Shown here: piece by piece, positions 23,709 to 35,700 of the stretch
Position numbering within the stretch: position 1 is the first letter of the stretch
Layout of the letters: each line of letters opens with the position of its first letter
Translations under genes and position numbers: made by a program
Source: Botryotinia globosa
Taxonomy: Eukaryota; Ascomycota; Leotiomycetes; Helotiales; Sclerotiniaceae
NCBI GenBank assembly: GCA_014898425.1
Contig: RCSZ01000011.1
Coordinates: 1,610,501-1,674,500 of the forward strand
Length of the DNA stretch: 64,000 nucleotides
Reading direction: 5' to 3'
The notes under the pieces: generated by a model
What the model was told of the DNA's origin: nothing
What the model saw: only the letters and a program-made list of their open reading frames with translations
Database searches by the model: none

Positions 23709-24521
23709 ATGCGCACTCCGCCCCAAGCCAACCTTATACACAACATGTTTCACCGTAAAAAGTTCTGGCGCGGCGACGACGGCGACGACGACCACAAACG
23801 CGAAAAGCAAGCTCGTCCTCCCGCCAGACAATATGACGAGCGAGGACCCCAGCCTCCCGTGAGCCACGCTCTCGGCGTCAGTCTTTCTACCGAACATCAT
23901 TATTCCATACATGTATATCTTATTTTCCATCAATTCGATAACATGGCGCCTGGAAACTTCATCGCGACGATGTCGTTTCGCACGATGTTTAATGATTATC
24001 AGGGTATGAAGACGATGGATTTCTCGCCTGCGACCGAGTATGCGGATCCGCTTTCCGATGTGAATGGGGGAGATTTGAGAGGAGTGATGGTGGCGCAGAG
24101 GACGTTTATGTGTAAGATTGGGTGGGTGAAGAGGGATCTGGGGAAAGAAGAAGTGTATTCGCGGATCAAGAACTATTTGCCGTATGCGAAGAGGCCGGAG
24201 AGAATGGCAGATAAAGAGTGGGAGGAGAGGAGAGTGAAGGGGCCAGAACCCAGGACTGAGTGGGTTTTAGAGGCTATTAGGATGCTGAAGAAAGAGAGAC
24301 ATTGGGAAAAATTACCCGAGGAAGAGTTTAAGAAGAGGCATAAGGAAGTGAGAACGGTAGCGCGGATGAATAGGGGGGCAATTGGTTCAAGACGGACGCC
24401 ATCCGACATGGAACCGGCGAATCGCTTGGATAAGATTATGACTGATGTCAGGGTGGCTTTGTATTCTGAATGGGATGAAGAGCCAAAGGGAATCGAAGGA
24501 AAATATGGAAGGGGGGGATAG
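23709..24521 (+). CDS. Hypothetical protein, up to 270 aa
   Basis: An uninterrupted frame from the ATG at 23709 to 24521. The first 80 residues (MRTPPQANLIHNMFHRKKFW) are compositionally odd and the Met at 23942 (MAPGNFIATMSFRTMFNDYQ) may be the real start, giving about 192 residues. The rest is basic/acidic mixed and probably helical, with several Trp (MADKEWEERRVKG, TEWVLEAIRMLKKERHWEKL) and no signal peptide or membrane segment. I recognise no family. The gene is markedly more GC-rich than its AT-rich surroundings and stands alone in more than 4 kb of otherwise gene-free DNA. It could be a lineage-specific gene. Confidence 0.5.
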   Translation: MRTPPQANLIHNMFHRKKFWRGDDGDDDHKREKQARPPARQYDERGPQPPVSHALGVSLSTEHHYSIHVYLIFHQFDNMAPGNFIATMSFRTMFNDYQGMKTMDFSPATEYADPLSDVNGGDLRGVMVAQRTFMCKIGWVKRDLGKEEVYSRIKNYLPYAKRPERMADKEWEERRVKGPEPRTEWVLEAIRMLKKERHWEKLPEEEFKKRHKEVRTVARMNRGAIGSRRTPSDMEPANRLDKIMTDVRVALYSEWDEEPKGIEGKYGRGG

Positions 24522-26829
24522 AAGGAAGTAGGAAGTATATGTTCTAAAATGGTATCAGTTGCCTTAACACTACGTGCCCAGGTGATACTCAGAATGCTCA
24601 AATGACCACAAGCATTCAAGTGAATGTGAAGATAAAGATCATGGATACTAAGCTCTTCAATGTGAGTGTGTGACTGCTAACTTACCCTTTTAGCGGCATG
24701 AAATAGTATCATATACCTAGGTACCTATGTATCTAAAGAGACTCTTCAAACCGCGAATTTTTGCGATCTTTCGAGTGAGAATTTCAGAAAAAGCTATTTT
24801 ACTTTGATACGAGAGACAATCATTGAGTCCACTGGTGGATGCATGAACTGACGGGACATTGCACAAATTGATTTGACAAAATCTCTTGCAAAACCAGTTC
24901 CGATATCTTGAGAATTGTTGTAATGATTTAATAAATATTTAACGATGAGAAAATAACTTGTAATTTGGTAATATATCATACAATTGAGGAATCAACTTAT
25001 GACAACTTTAAAAGTAGAGAAGTCTCCCGTCAGACCATGCATCAAAACGATTTAGATGGATAAAACTCGGATAGTTTTTTGATAGAGACGCACACCCTGC
25101 ACGTGACATCTGAGCTTGCCTCTACGTAAGTAAAAAAACAGGCGGAAATTGACTATCATTTGAAAGAACTTTAACAACTAGAATCCTTTTTTGGTATAAT
25201 ATCAAATAATAAAAGCACTTGATATTAATACAAAGAAGACTCGAAATTTCATTTACTTTTTTCGAATTTCAATATTTCATTTAAAATAAATTTATAATCT
25301 ATTAAAGAAGTACTTTGAAAAGGTACTCAATTTCTGCCTGTTTTTTCGCTTACGTAGAGCTTGCCTTGAATTCTACAAAGTATATACTTATATACATGTA
25401 CGAAATATTCTCACAATCATTCCTTCTGCTCCTAAACCTCTATCATCTATGTATTCTCTTGATCAGAAGTTCCCCTCATACTGCTCCTAGTGAAAGTGGC
25501 AATCAAAATTCCGCTTTTGGTTGTAGATGTTGAGTGTTTCTTCAACAACACTACCTACCTAGGTATCTAGACGGGTCTAGATTCAGCATCTACCCCATAC
25601 ATAGACGTCGAGAGAGACTACCCGGGGTATTGATGCATAGTACACATTCCCGATGCTCATACAAGTTTATTGAATATCAGGAACACTGATTCGATTGTTC
25701 CACACTCGTGCCTACAGTAAGTAACCTACTTTAGATGTGTATGATGATGAACAGAGTAGTGTCGTGTCTCCCTGCGATCATACCGCCCTTTCAAAGTGAA
25801 GTATGTGTGGTTGTACTACGTAGATGATTTGTTTCCGAGTAAGTACCGGTAGATATGCATGCAGTACATCTGTCTCACCGTGAGACTTTTGAGGCTCAGA
25901 GAGTCCGAGTTTGCCAACTGATAGCCATTGGGTTGGTAGATCGTTTATGCCTTAACCTTGTGTGATCGACTTTTGGTCATTGGGCCATTGGCTGGGCCAT
26001 TGGATCTGGTAAATGTTGGTTGGTCGTGCGACTCTTCGGGTGGAGACATCAAATGGTAATCGCTGCGTTGGTTGTAACTTGTCACGTTGTGTACATAATA
26101 TACCTAGGTAGTTGTGGTCGCCGGCCTCTAACATTTGAGTCACGTGGTGTACAAATGACGTAATTCCTCTTATCTTCCCCCCTGATTTTTGCTTGTTTGC
26201 TTGTTGCTTCCATTATAAATCTCACTCCATGCAGTCAATATGCACGATGATACAATTTACCACTACAATCTTCACTCCGGCCTCACTCCCCTCCACGCAA
26301 ACATCGGGATTCCTTTAATTGAGTGCCACGCATACAAAAATTGCAAAGGGAAGGGAAAAAAAGGGGGGGGGGAAAGGAAAATAACCTCATGACCCTCAAT
26401 TTGTAAGACGATAAAGCTAAGAAGACTTTCCGATATATTGGAGAAGGTTTATCCCTTCATTCTCGTTACTTTTCTTTCGAGGTTCGACGTTACTACCTAG
26501 ATATAAATCATACATTTTTTATTTATTACTTTCAAGCATTGGTCTAGCTGTACTGCGTGACAAGGTATGTATACATGATATCATTACTACCAAGTAACCA
26601 AGAAACCAACTACGAATCGTCCTGTCTTAAGGGTCCCCCCCTCTAAACTCAATTCAACCCCTCCAAGCTCTTCATTTAGCTTATTCCGTCCAATACAAAT
26701 CACCAATCCAACCTTGCATCAAAGTTCAATCAAGGAACGAACCTTAACTTTCATCACTACACTACCATTACACTACGAACCATACTATAGACCACGCTAT
26801 ACTACGGGCCAACCCCAATCTTATCAAAA
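24522..26829. other. Intergenic with one MITE
   Basis: Holds the MITE at 25121-25358, a poly-purine tract at about 26350-26380, and the leader of the next gene. Nothing else is supported. Confidence 0.45.
25121..25358. mobile_element. MITE-like element with 32-bp terminal inverted repeats
   Basis: The left end TCTACGTAAGTAAAAAAACA and the reverse complement of the right end TCTACGTAAGCGAAAAAACA match over 32 bp with three mismatches (all transitions). Both sides are flanked by GCTTGCC (25114-25120 and 25359-25365), a 7- to 8-bp target duplication (the preceding A is shared). The 238-bp interior is AT-rich and non-coding. The duplication length is nearest to hAT-type elements; the superfamily is inference. 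Confidence 0.85.
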
Positions 26830-28158
26830 ATGGATTACCTTCCCATAGGTCTCCAAGCTACTGATGTTCTCGTCAACAAACATTTTCATAAAATTCCCGA
26901 TAAAGCATTCAGGAAAGAAACTTACAAACCGCATATTCCTTCTAGATTGAGTAGGAGGAAGCGTAGGGAAAGAGAAGAACGGAGGAATTCTCGAGATCAA
27001 GGAGAAGATCTAGAGCGACGAAGAGATTCAAGGGATGAGCGAGAGCGAGACGATTGGGAAAGAGGAACGCAAAGGAGACAAGAGGAACCATATAGCGATC
27101 CAGAAATCGAAGAAGCAGGTTACGATTCCGAACCCGATTATACATCTAGACAACGCGAGAAAAATATGAGGGATAGGAATTGGGAATCGAAAGGGGAGAG
27201 AGATAGAGATTTGAGAGATATTCCAAGACATAGTGGCGCGGGTACAGGTACAGGTTATGGATATGGATATCCTTATGAAGAATCAAATCGATCCAATTCT
27301 CCACCATCGCAGATATACAGTCAACAACCACCACGTCTTCGTCCTGAACATCTTCCAAAGTATAGTGCTCCTCGACCATTAGATCCTGCTAGTCCAAATC
27401 CTTACTATTTCCCTCCTCCACCTATAGCACCATTCCCACACCCATTCGACAGAGATGAAAGGAGAGGAAACTATGATTCAGATGAACGATACGAAAAAGA
27501 GAGAACACGCAGACCAAAACCCATTCAAAGAAGTAGTTCCTACGATGATATCCACAGTCAACGCAAATCTTACCCCTCAAATACAGACCAAAGGCTTTCT
27601 ACTCGTAACACCAGTCGCAGACCTCGATCTGATCATGGTGAATCTAAAGATTCACATGCGGGTAGTATGAAGGATCGTGCTGAACGCTATGGAGTTAAAG
27701 ATGAAGTAAAAGGATTATTTACAGATTCACCAAAAGGAATAGTCGGAGGAGCATTTGGAGCACTTGCAGGAGGATGGGCGGTGGAAAAGTATCAAGAATC
27801 ACGGACAGGGAAGGATAGAAAGGATATGGGAGATCGGGCAAAGCTCCTTACTTTGTTTGGAGCTGCAGCGGGAGGATTGTTGGCTAATGCTGTGGTTGAT
27901 AAGTGGCAGGATGGAAAGGAAGAGACGAAGGAGAAACAGAAGAGATGGGATAAAAAATATCCGGATGGGAAGATCGATGGGAATGAAGAGAGGGAGGACA
28001 GGGATGGAGGAAGAAGTGGAAGGGAAAGGAGAGATTCGGTTAGGAGTCGAAGGGATAGGGATAGAGATGATAGTCGGGAAAGATATATGGCTTATGAGGA
28101 GAAGCCCAGAAGGAGTGGTGGAAGCGGTTATGAGGGAGTTGATGATGGGTATTATTGA
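26830..28158 (+). CDS. Arg/Asp-rich protein with glycine-zipper segments, 442 aa
   Basis: A single open exon from an ATG (MDYLPIGLQATDVLVNKHFH) preceded by a C/A-rich leader. The N-terminal 130 residues alternate Arg with Glu/Asp (RRKRREREERRNSRD). A Tyr/Gly stretch (GTGTGYGYGYPYEE), Pro-rich blocks (YYFPPPPIAPFPHPF) and Ser/Arg motifs follow. Two glycine-rich hydrophobic segments, GIVGGAFGALAGGWAVEKYQ (about 304-323) and LLTLFGAAAGGLLANAVVDK (about 341-360), look like glycine zippers able to pack in or on a membrane. The tail is again Arg/Asp-rich. I recognise no named family. The composition is seen; membrane association is inference. Confidence 0.8.
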   Translation: MDYLPIGLQATDVLVNKHFHKIPDKAFRKETYKPHIPSRLSRRKRREREERRNSRDQGEDLERRRDSRDERERDDWERGTQRRQEEPYSDPEIEEAGYDSEPDYTSRQREKNMRDRNWESKGERDRDLRDIPRHSGAGTGTGYGYGYPYEESNRSNSPPSQIYSQQPPRLRPEHLPKYSAPRPLDPASPNPYYFPPPPIAPFPHPFDRDERRGNYDSDERYEKERTRRPKPIQRSSSYDDIHSQRKSYPSNTDQRLSTRNTSRRPRSDHGESKDSHAGSMKDRAERYGVKDEVKGLFTDSPKGIVGGAFGALAGGWAVEKYQESRTGKDRKDMGDRAKLLTLFGAAAGGLLANAVVDKWQDGKEETKEKQKRWDKKYPDGKIDGNEEREDRDGGRSGRERRDSVRSRRDRDRDDSRERYMAYEEKPRRSGGSGYEGVDDGYY

Positions 28159-29296
28159 ACTGGGGCTTGATGATGCTCATGATATGAATGAAGGATACGA
28201 TTCATTAGCGATTTTAGAGACGTGATTGGAAGGCTACCAGCGAGCGTGGATTTGTTATTTGAACTTGAATGGATCAAACAGCACTGTATTTTATTACGAG
28301 TTTACGAAATGATGAACTTGGGATTTAGAGAAAAGGAAGAAAGATGGAAATGGAAAGAAGATATTGGATGAGATGAAAGCGATGCTTTTGTTTGATGTAC
28401 TTGGTTTACTTTGCTATCCGTTTGTTTATCTGCGCGCATGAAATTTTATAATTTTTATAATTCTATCGATTGATGAAATAACTGAATACTTGAATGGGAA
28501 AATTTACCTATCTAATAAGCTACTCTTTCCTACTAGGGTTGGGCAAATTATATAATCCGGCTGAGGATTACATATTTTTATAATATAACGTTTTTTGATT
28601 GGTATAAAATATTACGCCAAGATTATACACGTGATTTGACGGCCAATCAAACCCTTAGAATGAATGAAAGTGGGGAAAATTCGAAGGCATTCTTCGATGG
28701 GTTATTAAAAAAGCTATTATGGATTTTTATATCACATGATTTATATTATGTGATATAAAATCATGTGATTTCAGAAAAAAATCTTATTTTTAAGGATTTC
28801 GGCTTAATTTTTCTTTCAAATTTATTATATAGGAAAAATCGATATATAATTTGCTTGATTAATATTACATATTATAATTTGTTAATCAATACGTTCAAAT
28901 ATTATATTATATATACCCAACCCTATTTTCTAGAGATCTATTTCACTCACCTACCACTAGGTAAGGTTACCCACCTATACAAAGTAGAACCAGCTACCCA
29001 CAGTCCAGCTTTCCCTCCAATTTCAACATAAACGCGATCGAAATTCTCAGAAAAAGATATTAACGCGCGGAAACTTCATTCATAAATCAAAAAGACGAAT
29101 TATATTTAATAACGAGTAAATTTAAATTGAGAATCATTAATACATAGATAACTTTCTCATTTTTCCATTGCTTGTCGCTTACACCCGATTAATCCCTTCC
29201 ATATACCCCACTCTGCGATTAATCATTCTTCTACCGCCCCACGCAGATACCAATATAAATTAAGATAAAGAAATCTGGTCATCTCAATAAACAACA
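28159..29296. other. Intergenic with one TA-flanked element
   Basis: Contains the element at 28534-28925 and the upstream region of the tRNA-Gly gene. No protein gene is supported. Confidence 0.5.
28534..28925. mobile_element. Small Tc1/mariner-like MITE (TA target)
   Basis: The ends are inverted copies, GGGTTGGG on the left (28536-28543) and CCCAACCC on the right (28916-28923), each bordered by TA, so the TA dinucleotide is the likely target duplication. Weaker inverted similarity (AT-rich) continues inward. At the centre lies a 13-bp perfect stem (28725-28737 with 28748-28760, TTTTATATCACAT). The element is 388 bp between the TAs and non-coding. Confidence 0.65.
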
Positions 29297-29398
29297 GCGT
29301 TTGTGGTTTAGTGGTAAAATCCATCGTTGCCATCAATTTCTTACTTCTGAGATATGAACAACATCGATGGGCCCCGGGTTCGATTCCCGGCGAACGCA
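29297..29398 (+). tRNA. tRNA-Gly (anticodon GCC) with a 31-nt intron
   Basis: Acceptor arms GCGTTTG and CGAACGC pair (one G-T), discriminator A at 29398. The D arm is TGGTTTAGTGGTAAAATCC, the anticodon stem is CATCG/CGATG with loop TTGCCAT, and the T arm is CCGGGTTCGATTCCCGG. The intron, 29333-29363, sits one base 3' of the anticodon (between positions 37 and 38), the canonical place. A T5 terminator follows at about 29403. The mature tRNA would be 71 nt. Confidence 0.95.
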
Positions 29399-32300
29399 TA
29401 TCTTTTTGTTCTTGGGGATGAGGGGAGTTTCAGAGAGGGGTGTTTGTGTTTTTGTGGTGGGCTTTGGTGTGTGTGTATGTAAGTAAGTAATAAGTATATG
29501 AATTGGGAGTTGAGAGGTTTTGGAAAAATGGGCTTTTTGTTTATCTGTTTGTTTGTTTGGATGTGAAAAGGGAGCGTGAGTGTGGGTTGAGATTGACTTG
29601 ATAGAGGATAGATAGTAAGGGATGGTTGTTGATATACCGAGTATTAGAATGATGATAATATATTATCATCATATCGAGGTAGAAGATATTTTTTCTCTGA
29701 GTCGAAGAGATTCAATTTATTGGGCTTCTTCTATTAATTATATTATATAGCAAAAGGATAATAGGCACAAAACACAATTTGATTCAAGTATCGAAATAAT
29801 CATACACAATATCATCAAGACATAAGATGTGAAAAAACTGTTTTATTAACTACCTTATTAGATACACTGAAATATCCAGGAATTCGATGTAAAGATATAG
29901 TAGAAATCTATCAGTAGAGTAGGTATTGGCACATTTTTTCCCTGCTATTTTCGGACTTTTCTTGTCAATTGATCATTTTGGCTTTCATCACTCTGATTGC
30001 ATTTCCATCGCTCGCTTCCCTAATATACATACATAAACTCTTTGCAAGCTACCATCTCATTTCCTAATTAATACAACTCTTTCTCCCTCAAGCTTGACTA
30101 TCCTCATCGAATAGATCACCGTTTTCCAAGGGATACAAGTCCCAATCATTCATCTTGTTATTAGTAATGGTTAGCTCGCAACGTTTCGCTCTGATCAATT
30201 CGTAACGACTATATTCTAGCAGCTGCATTGCATGTAACCAACCACACTTATCGAGCCTCTACCCCCTTTATAATATCTCTCATAAGGTTATACGTCGGCT
30301 GAACAAACCTTCGCTGTCTAGTTGCGTAATATAGCTTTCTCCGATAATTGTATCTAATAAAGTTATAAGAGTTGAAGTCATCGCTTATTATATCTTTATA
30401 ACAAATATAATAAAATCCCTACAAAAATGAGGTTTTTTTTAATATAAATTATCATATTAAATTTTTTTTTTTTAAATTTTTATATTTTTCTCTCAAAAAA
30501 TCAAAAGTAATAAATAATTATAATTGAAATATGAAAAATTATTCAAACTTTTTTTAATTTTTTTATTAAATAATTATATAATATTAAAATAAAAAGTTAA
30601 ATAATCCTATATTTTAGCTGGAAAAGTGTTATATGTGCGGTGAGCGATGGCCTCAACTCTTACAATAATATCGAACGAGACGCGATAATTTCCTCCAGGA
30701 GCTTACATGTCCTTTCTCTATTGATGATTACCCATCCTATGTACTCATCTAGGATATTAACTATTTCTTTGCTTTGGATTTCGATTTAATGTATCTCGCC
30801 TAGCACTTAGTCCCCAAGCGAAGACATACTATCGCTATGAAGTATTGAAAGAACGGTGCAATTGAAAAGATAACAATGCAACTATAGAGTCTAGCCCATC
30901 TTTACGGAATTGTATACTCCGGATGATGAATTTTCACGGCTAGTATGAAGATACTACTCGAGTGTAGAGCCCAAAGCATTTGAAGTAATTATCTATAGTA
31001 ACAAACGAATTGGATCCTTCTTCATTCATCAATTCCCTTCAAATCTTACCATTACCCATATGATTCGAAACCGAAGCTTTCAATTACGCAAGCAGACTTT
31101 GAGAAAAAACTAGTCATCATCATCGTATCTACCAATGAGAATACAAAATCTCCCCAAAAATATTTAAAAACTCTCTTCGTTTACAACTAACTAGAAATAC
31201 CTACCTACTTTCAACTCCCCTTCAAAAGAACCCTCACACATAAATCACGAAACCCAAACCCAAAAAAGCCATCGACAAGTCCGAGTCTACTAACCACAAA
31301 TTTGGATTGTTAGAGGTGAAATTGAATTGTTCCTTTGTAGTCAACGACTGGGTTTGCTAACGTCTTGATACCTACCTAGTTCAACCAATAGTCGCCCCCC
31401 CCCCCAAAAGAGACCTCATCCTGCAAATTCCAGGCGGAAAGCCAACTCTTGAGAGACTCTTGAGAGACCTGGAGCAATCAAGATTACACACATTCCATTT
31501 GCACCATCTGTAGCAATTACCCAAGTAAAGACCTCACATGACCATCTCACTCAAGAGCCAGAGGATGAATAATCAGGGCACTCAACATTTCGGACTCCAG
31601 ACTTAATCCAATAAGCTCCCAAAGTTCAGAAGCAGTACAAAATCTATAGTGCGCTCAGCATCTCAAACCATTCAATTAGATTTATGAAACTTTCAACTAT
31701 CACACTGCGATCTGAACTATTGAGAACCCAGACATGCACTTCATTTCATTACCACCTCATTACTTAAGAATCAAATATCAAATAGCAAACAACTCAATAA
31801 AACCACGAATCTTCATTCTCATTACTCAAAAGTCCATGCATACATTCTTAACAAGCATGTACTCTTCACCATCCGTGTTCACTTCACTTCACCTCACATA
31901 CAAATTCTCATCTGATCCATCTCCCTTTCCAACCCACCATTCCATACCATACCATCCATCTATCCACCCATACATCCATTCGTCCATCCCTATTAAAAAG
32001 CGCACCCAAGAAGAAGAAAGATGATACCAGATACATCCATCCAGCCTTCAGTTTCTGCTTATATCTTTGCGAACACTGGCAAGATGCAAGAATCGAAGCT
32101 AGCAAATAAATGCAAAAAAAGCAAAAAGTAAAGTTGGGTATAGAAAGGTTTTATATTTCGGGTATCGGGCAAAGTATGTCGATTGATTAGACTTTAAAAT
32201 AAAGTCAAGACAAGACAAGAAAGCACCATGAACCAAGAAAGTTTGAAGGCGATGCATTAGAAAGTCGAATTAAACAGTCGAAACATGATGAAAAATATCG

Positions 32301-32732
32301 GCGACATAAAATGAATAGAAGGCACTGAAGAAACAGTTTGCTGATTCAGAAGTTGACATAAGTTGAGCTGAGACATGACGCGCAAGAAGTGCGGAAAAGG
32401 CTGAAATTCTGAAGTACGTTGGAAGATTCTGAAATGAAAGGAGGATAATATTATGTCAAGAGCTATTCATTACGAGCTAGCCCAGAGACGTCTGAAATTG
32501 ATTCTAATGACCTAGCGTGAGCAAAACAATCTATAATCAGCCGAGATTTCACACTTCGCATATTTCAATACCAATGTAATAGCAATTAAAAAGCAAGCAG
32601 CAAATCCGGTGGAAGAGCGGAAGGAATAAAGGGGATGTGATTTGAAAGACAGGAAAATGGGATCCAATTCGATTAGATGCAGAAAAAATGGGTTTTGTGA
32701 AATGGGAGGATTGGAAAAGAATAAAAAAATAA
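29399..32732. other. Long gene-free region
   Basis: 3.3 kb without a supported gene. It contains a perfect 24-bp palindrome at 29649-29672, an AT-rich inverted-repeat relic at 30364-30664 and a C10-type homopolymer near 31386. The right end is the 3' region of the coiled-coil gene. Confidence 0.45.
30364..30664. mobile_element. Degraded inverted-repeat element (possible MITE relic)
   Basis: The left end TATAAGAGTTGAAGTCATCG and the reverse complement of the right end TGTAAGAGTTGAGGCCATCG align over 24 bp with four differences, all transitions. The interior is almost pure A/T with long T runs. I see no certain target duplication. Confidence 0.45.
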
Positions 32733-35700
32733 CTACCTCATATTATCCTTCTTCAAATCATCATTCATCTTTTCCAATTGTTCAACAGTAACTCTAGCTT
32801 TTGCTAACTATTGATTTGAGTAATACGTTAGTGAATGTTTCCTTTTTTGGTGTATGAGTATCTGAATCAGGCTGGTATGAAAAGGGAAAGACTAAATGTC
32901 TGTACGAGTAAGGAGGGAATTGGGAGTGAGGTATGTGCAAATAGAACCAAGGAAAAGGAGAATAGAACTGGGCAACAGAAGCACTAGAAAAAAGGTTCGC
33001 CAACCGAAGCTAACGCGGCTGATGAATTATCATGCTCACTTTCAGGTGTAACCACTGCATCTGTGCTTTCACCCGTTCCATCGGAATCCTTACCATCGGC
33101 ATCGGCGAATCCCCTAGAAAAAAGTCCTCCGAATGTTGGTGTTTTTGGTGGGGATGTAGTTGAGAGCTTGGTCTTTATTGTTTCACCATATTGAATTAGC
33201 TCAAGTACCTAGTACTATTATAACTACATAATCATAAGGAAAATTGAGTGCATACCTTTGCCTCTGCAAGTTCAGCATCCTTGACTTTAAGTTGAGCTTC
33301 TGCTTCTTTCAAACGAGCATCAAGAGTTTCACAATCTTTGCTAGTCTCTTCAAGGAGCTCCGTCATAGATTCATGCATTGTCTTGTAGTCATCCTTGCTA
33401 GTCTTAACTTTTTGTTCAAGAGCAGCTTTCTCTTTCTCGAGTTCTGCTTTTGCTGTCTCCAACTGTGATTTGCTAGCGGTGGCCATTGCTGCTTCTTGTC
33501 GGGCTGATGCCAGAGCAGTCTCATGTTGGTTCTTGAGAGCTTGTAGTTCTTGACGTAAGGCATCAAGTTCGGAAGTATCCAACTTCACGTTTCTTGCAAC
33601 CTCCAAATCAGCCTCAGCATTGGCCTTAGCAATCTTTTCGGCAGCCAAAGCTTGCTTGAGGGCTTCCAACTCATCTTGTGCTGTATACAAAGATTGCTTA
33701 GACTTGGCGATGTCATCTTGCAATTCGGCCTCAATAGCCTTTTGCTTCTCAAAATCCGAGGAGGCAGTGGCACGACTAGTTTCATGCTGTTCTTTCAAAG
33801 CGGCAATTACTTCATCGTGAGTTGCTTGAGCATTAGCGTGCTGGGCCTTCAGAGCGGCAATATCCTCAGCATGGCTTTGAAGCAATCTCTCCAACTCCTG
33901 TTCGTGAGCTTGTTGAGCACCTTTTTGGGTTTCAAGATCTGAGGAAGCATTAGCCAAGTTGGTTTCATGCTCAGCTTTCAAGGCAGCGATTTGCTCATCA
34001 TGCGTCGATTGGGCATTAGCATGTTGGGCTTTCAAAGCAGCAATGTCCTCTGCATGACTTTGGAGCAATCTATTCAATTCCTGTTCATGAGCTTGCTGAG
34101 CACCCTTTTGGCTTTCAATATTTGACGAAGCAGCAGCCAATTTGACTTCATGCTCGGCTCTCAAAGCAGCGACTTCTTCATCATGAGTTGACTGAGCATT
34201 TGCATGCTGAGCTTTCAATGCAGCGATATCTGCAGCATGGTTCTCAATCAACTTTTCCAGCTCTTCATCGTGGGCCTTTTGTGCGATCTTTTGACTCTCG
34301 ACGTCGGACGAGGCGGTAGCAATATTCGCTTCATGTTCTGCCTTCAAGGCTGTAATAGCTTCTTCATGAGCTGATTGAACTGAAGCATGTTGAGCCCTCA
34401 AGACGGCGATATCTTCAGCGTGGTTAGAAGTCAATTTCTCCAATTCTTGCTGGTGTGCGGCTTGAGCAGCAGAAGTTGCTTGGCTGTGTGCATCGTCCAA
34501 TGCCTTTGCATGAGTCTTCTCAAACTCGGATTTTAAATCGGCAATGGCAACGGCATGACTATGCTCGAGCTGTTGCAATTCTGAGGAGTGAGAAGAATGA
34601 CTAGCAGATATAGCTCTGTCATGTGCCTCATCCAATGCCTTGGCATGGTTTGTCTTCAACTCTTCCAACGCACGTTGATGGGCCTTTTCATTGATATCGA
34701 GTTCAACAATGGCTGCAGCGTGATTTTGTTTTGCCTTCTCGAGCTCTGCTTGATGAGCCTCCAAAATCTCCGCATGGGCCTTGGTGAGTTCCTCATGCTT
34801 GGTCTTCAACGCATTAAATTCGTCTCTGATGCCAGAGTCTCCTGATAATGCATCAATCTCCTTCTGATAATCATTGGAAATGGTTTCCAGTTCTTTTAGG
34901 TGCTTCTCATTGAGCGTTGAAGTTTCCAACGCATGCTTCTCCAAAAGTTCGGAAATCTCCTTGGTTTTCTCATCTAATGACTGAACTGTTGTTGCAAGCT
35001 CCTCCTTGATCTTCATGTGTAATTCATCCTTGCTCTTTTCATCAGAACCAAATTGTTCCAAGGTGTTCTGAAGTGCAATGACTTCCTGCTTGGACTTTTC
35101 TAATTCTTCTTTAGCTGCGGTGAGCGCGGATTCGGACTCGGATCCAGTAGATTGCAAGCCATTGAGTTTCGCAGTCAACTCGACAACTTGCTCTTGTGCA
35201 GAAGCAAGGTCCTTTCTGGCAGCTTCAGCCTCAGCCTTAGCTTCCGAAATTTCCTTTTCTGATAGTGCCAATGCTACGGAGCTCTTTTCGAGACTTTCTT
35301 TGAGACTTGTGACCTCACTTTCCAAACTTAGGACCTTCTCGGCATGAGCAGATTCCAAAGATCTTTGAGCCTCGAGAACTTCATCAAGTTGTTTTTGAAC
35401 AGCAGCTAAGCTTTCCTCGTGCTTCGTAGTCAATTCGGCAATCTGGTTTTCATAAGTAGAGGAAGCATCAGTATTGCCCTTCGCAAGCTCCTCCGAATGA
35501 GCGGACTTCAATGCATCAAGAGCAATAGTGTGCTCTTCGGTCAAAGTCTTCTTCAATTCTTCCAAAGCGCTTGCATGTTCGCCAGCTTGGGATTCAAGCT
35601 GCTTTTGGATGGCGGATAGATTCTCTTCATGCTTATTGGTTAACTCAGAAATCTGTGTTTCATAAGTTGAGGAAGCATCGTTATTTCCTCGTGAAAGTTC

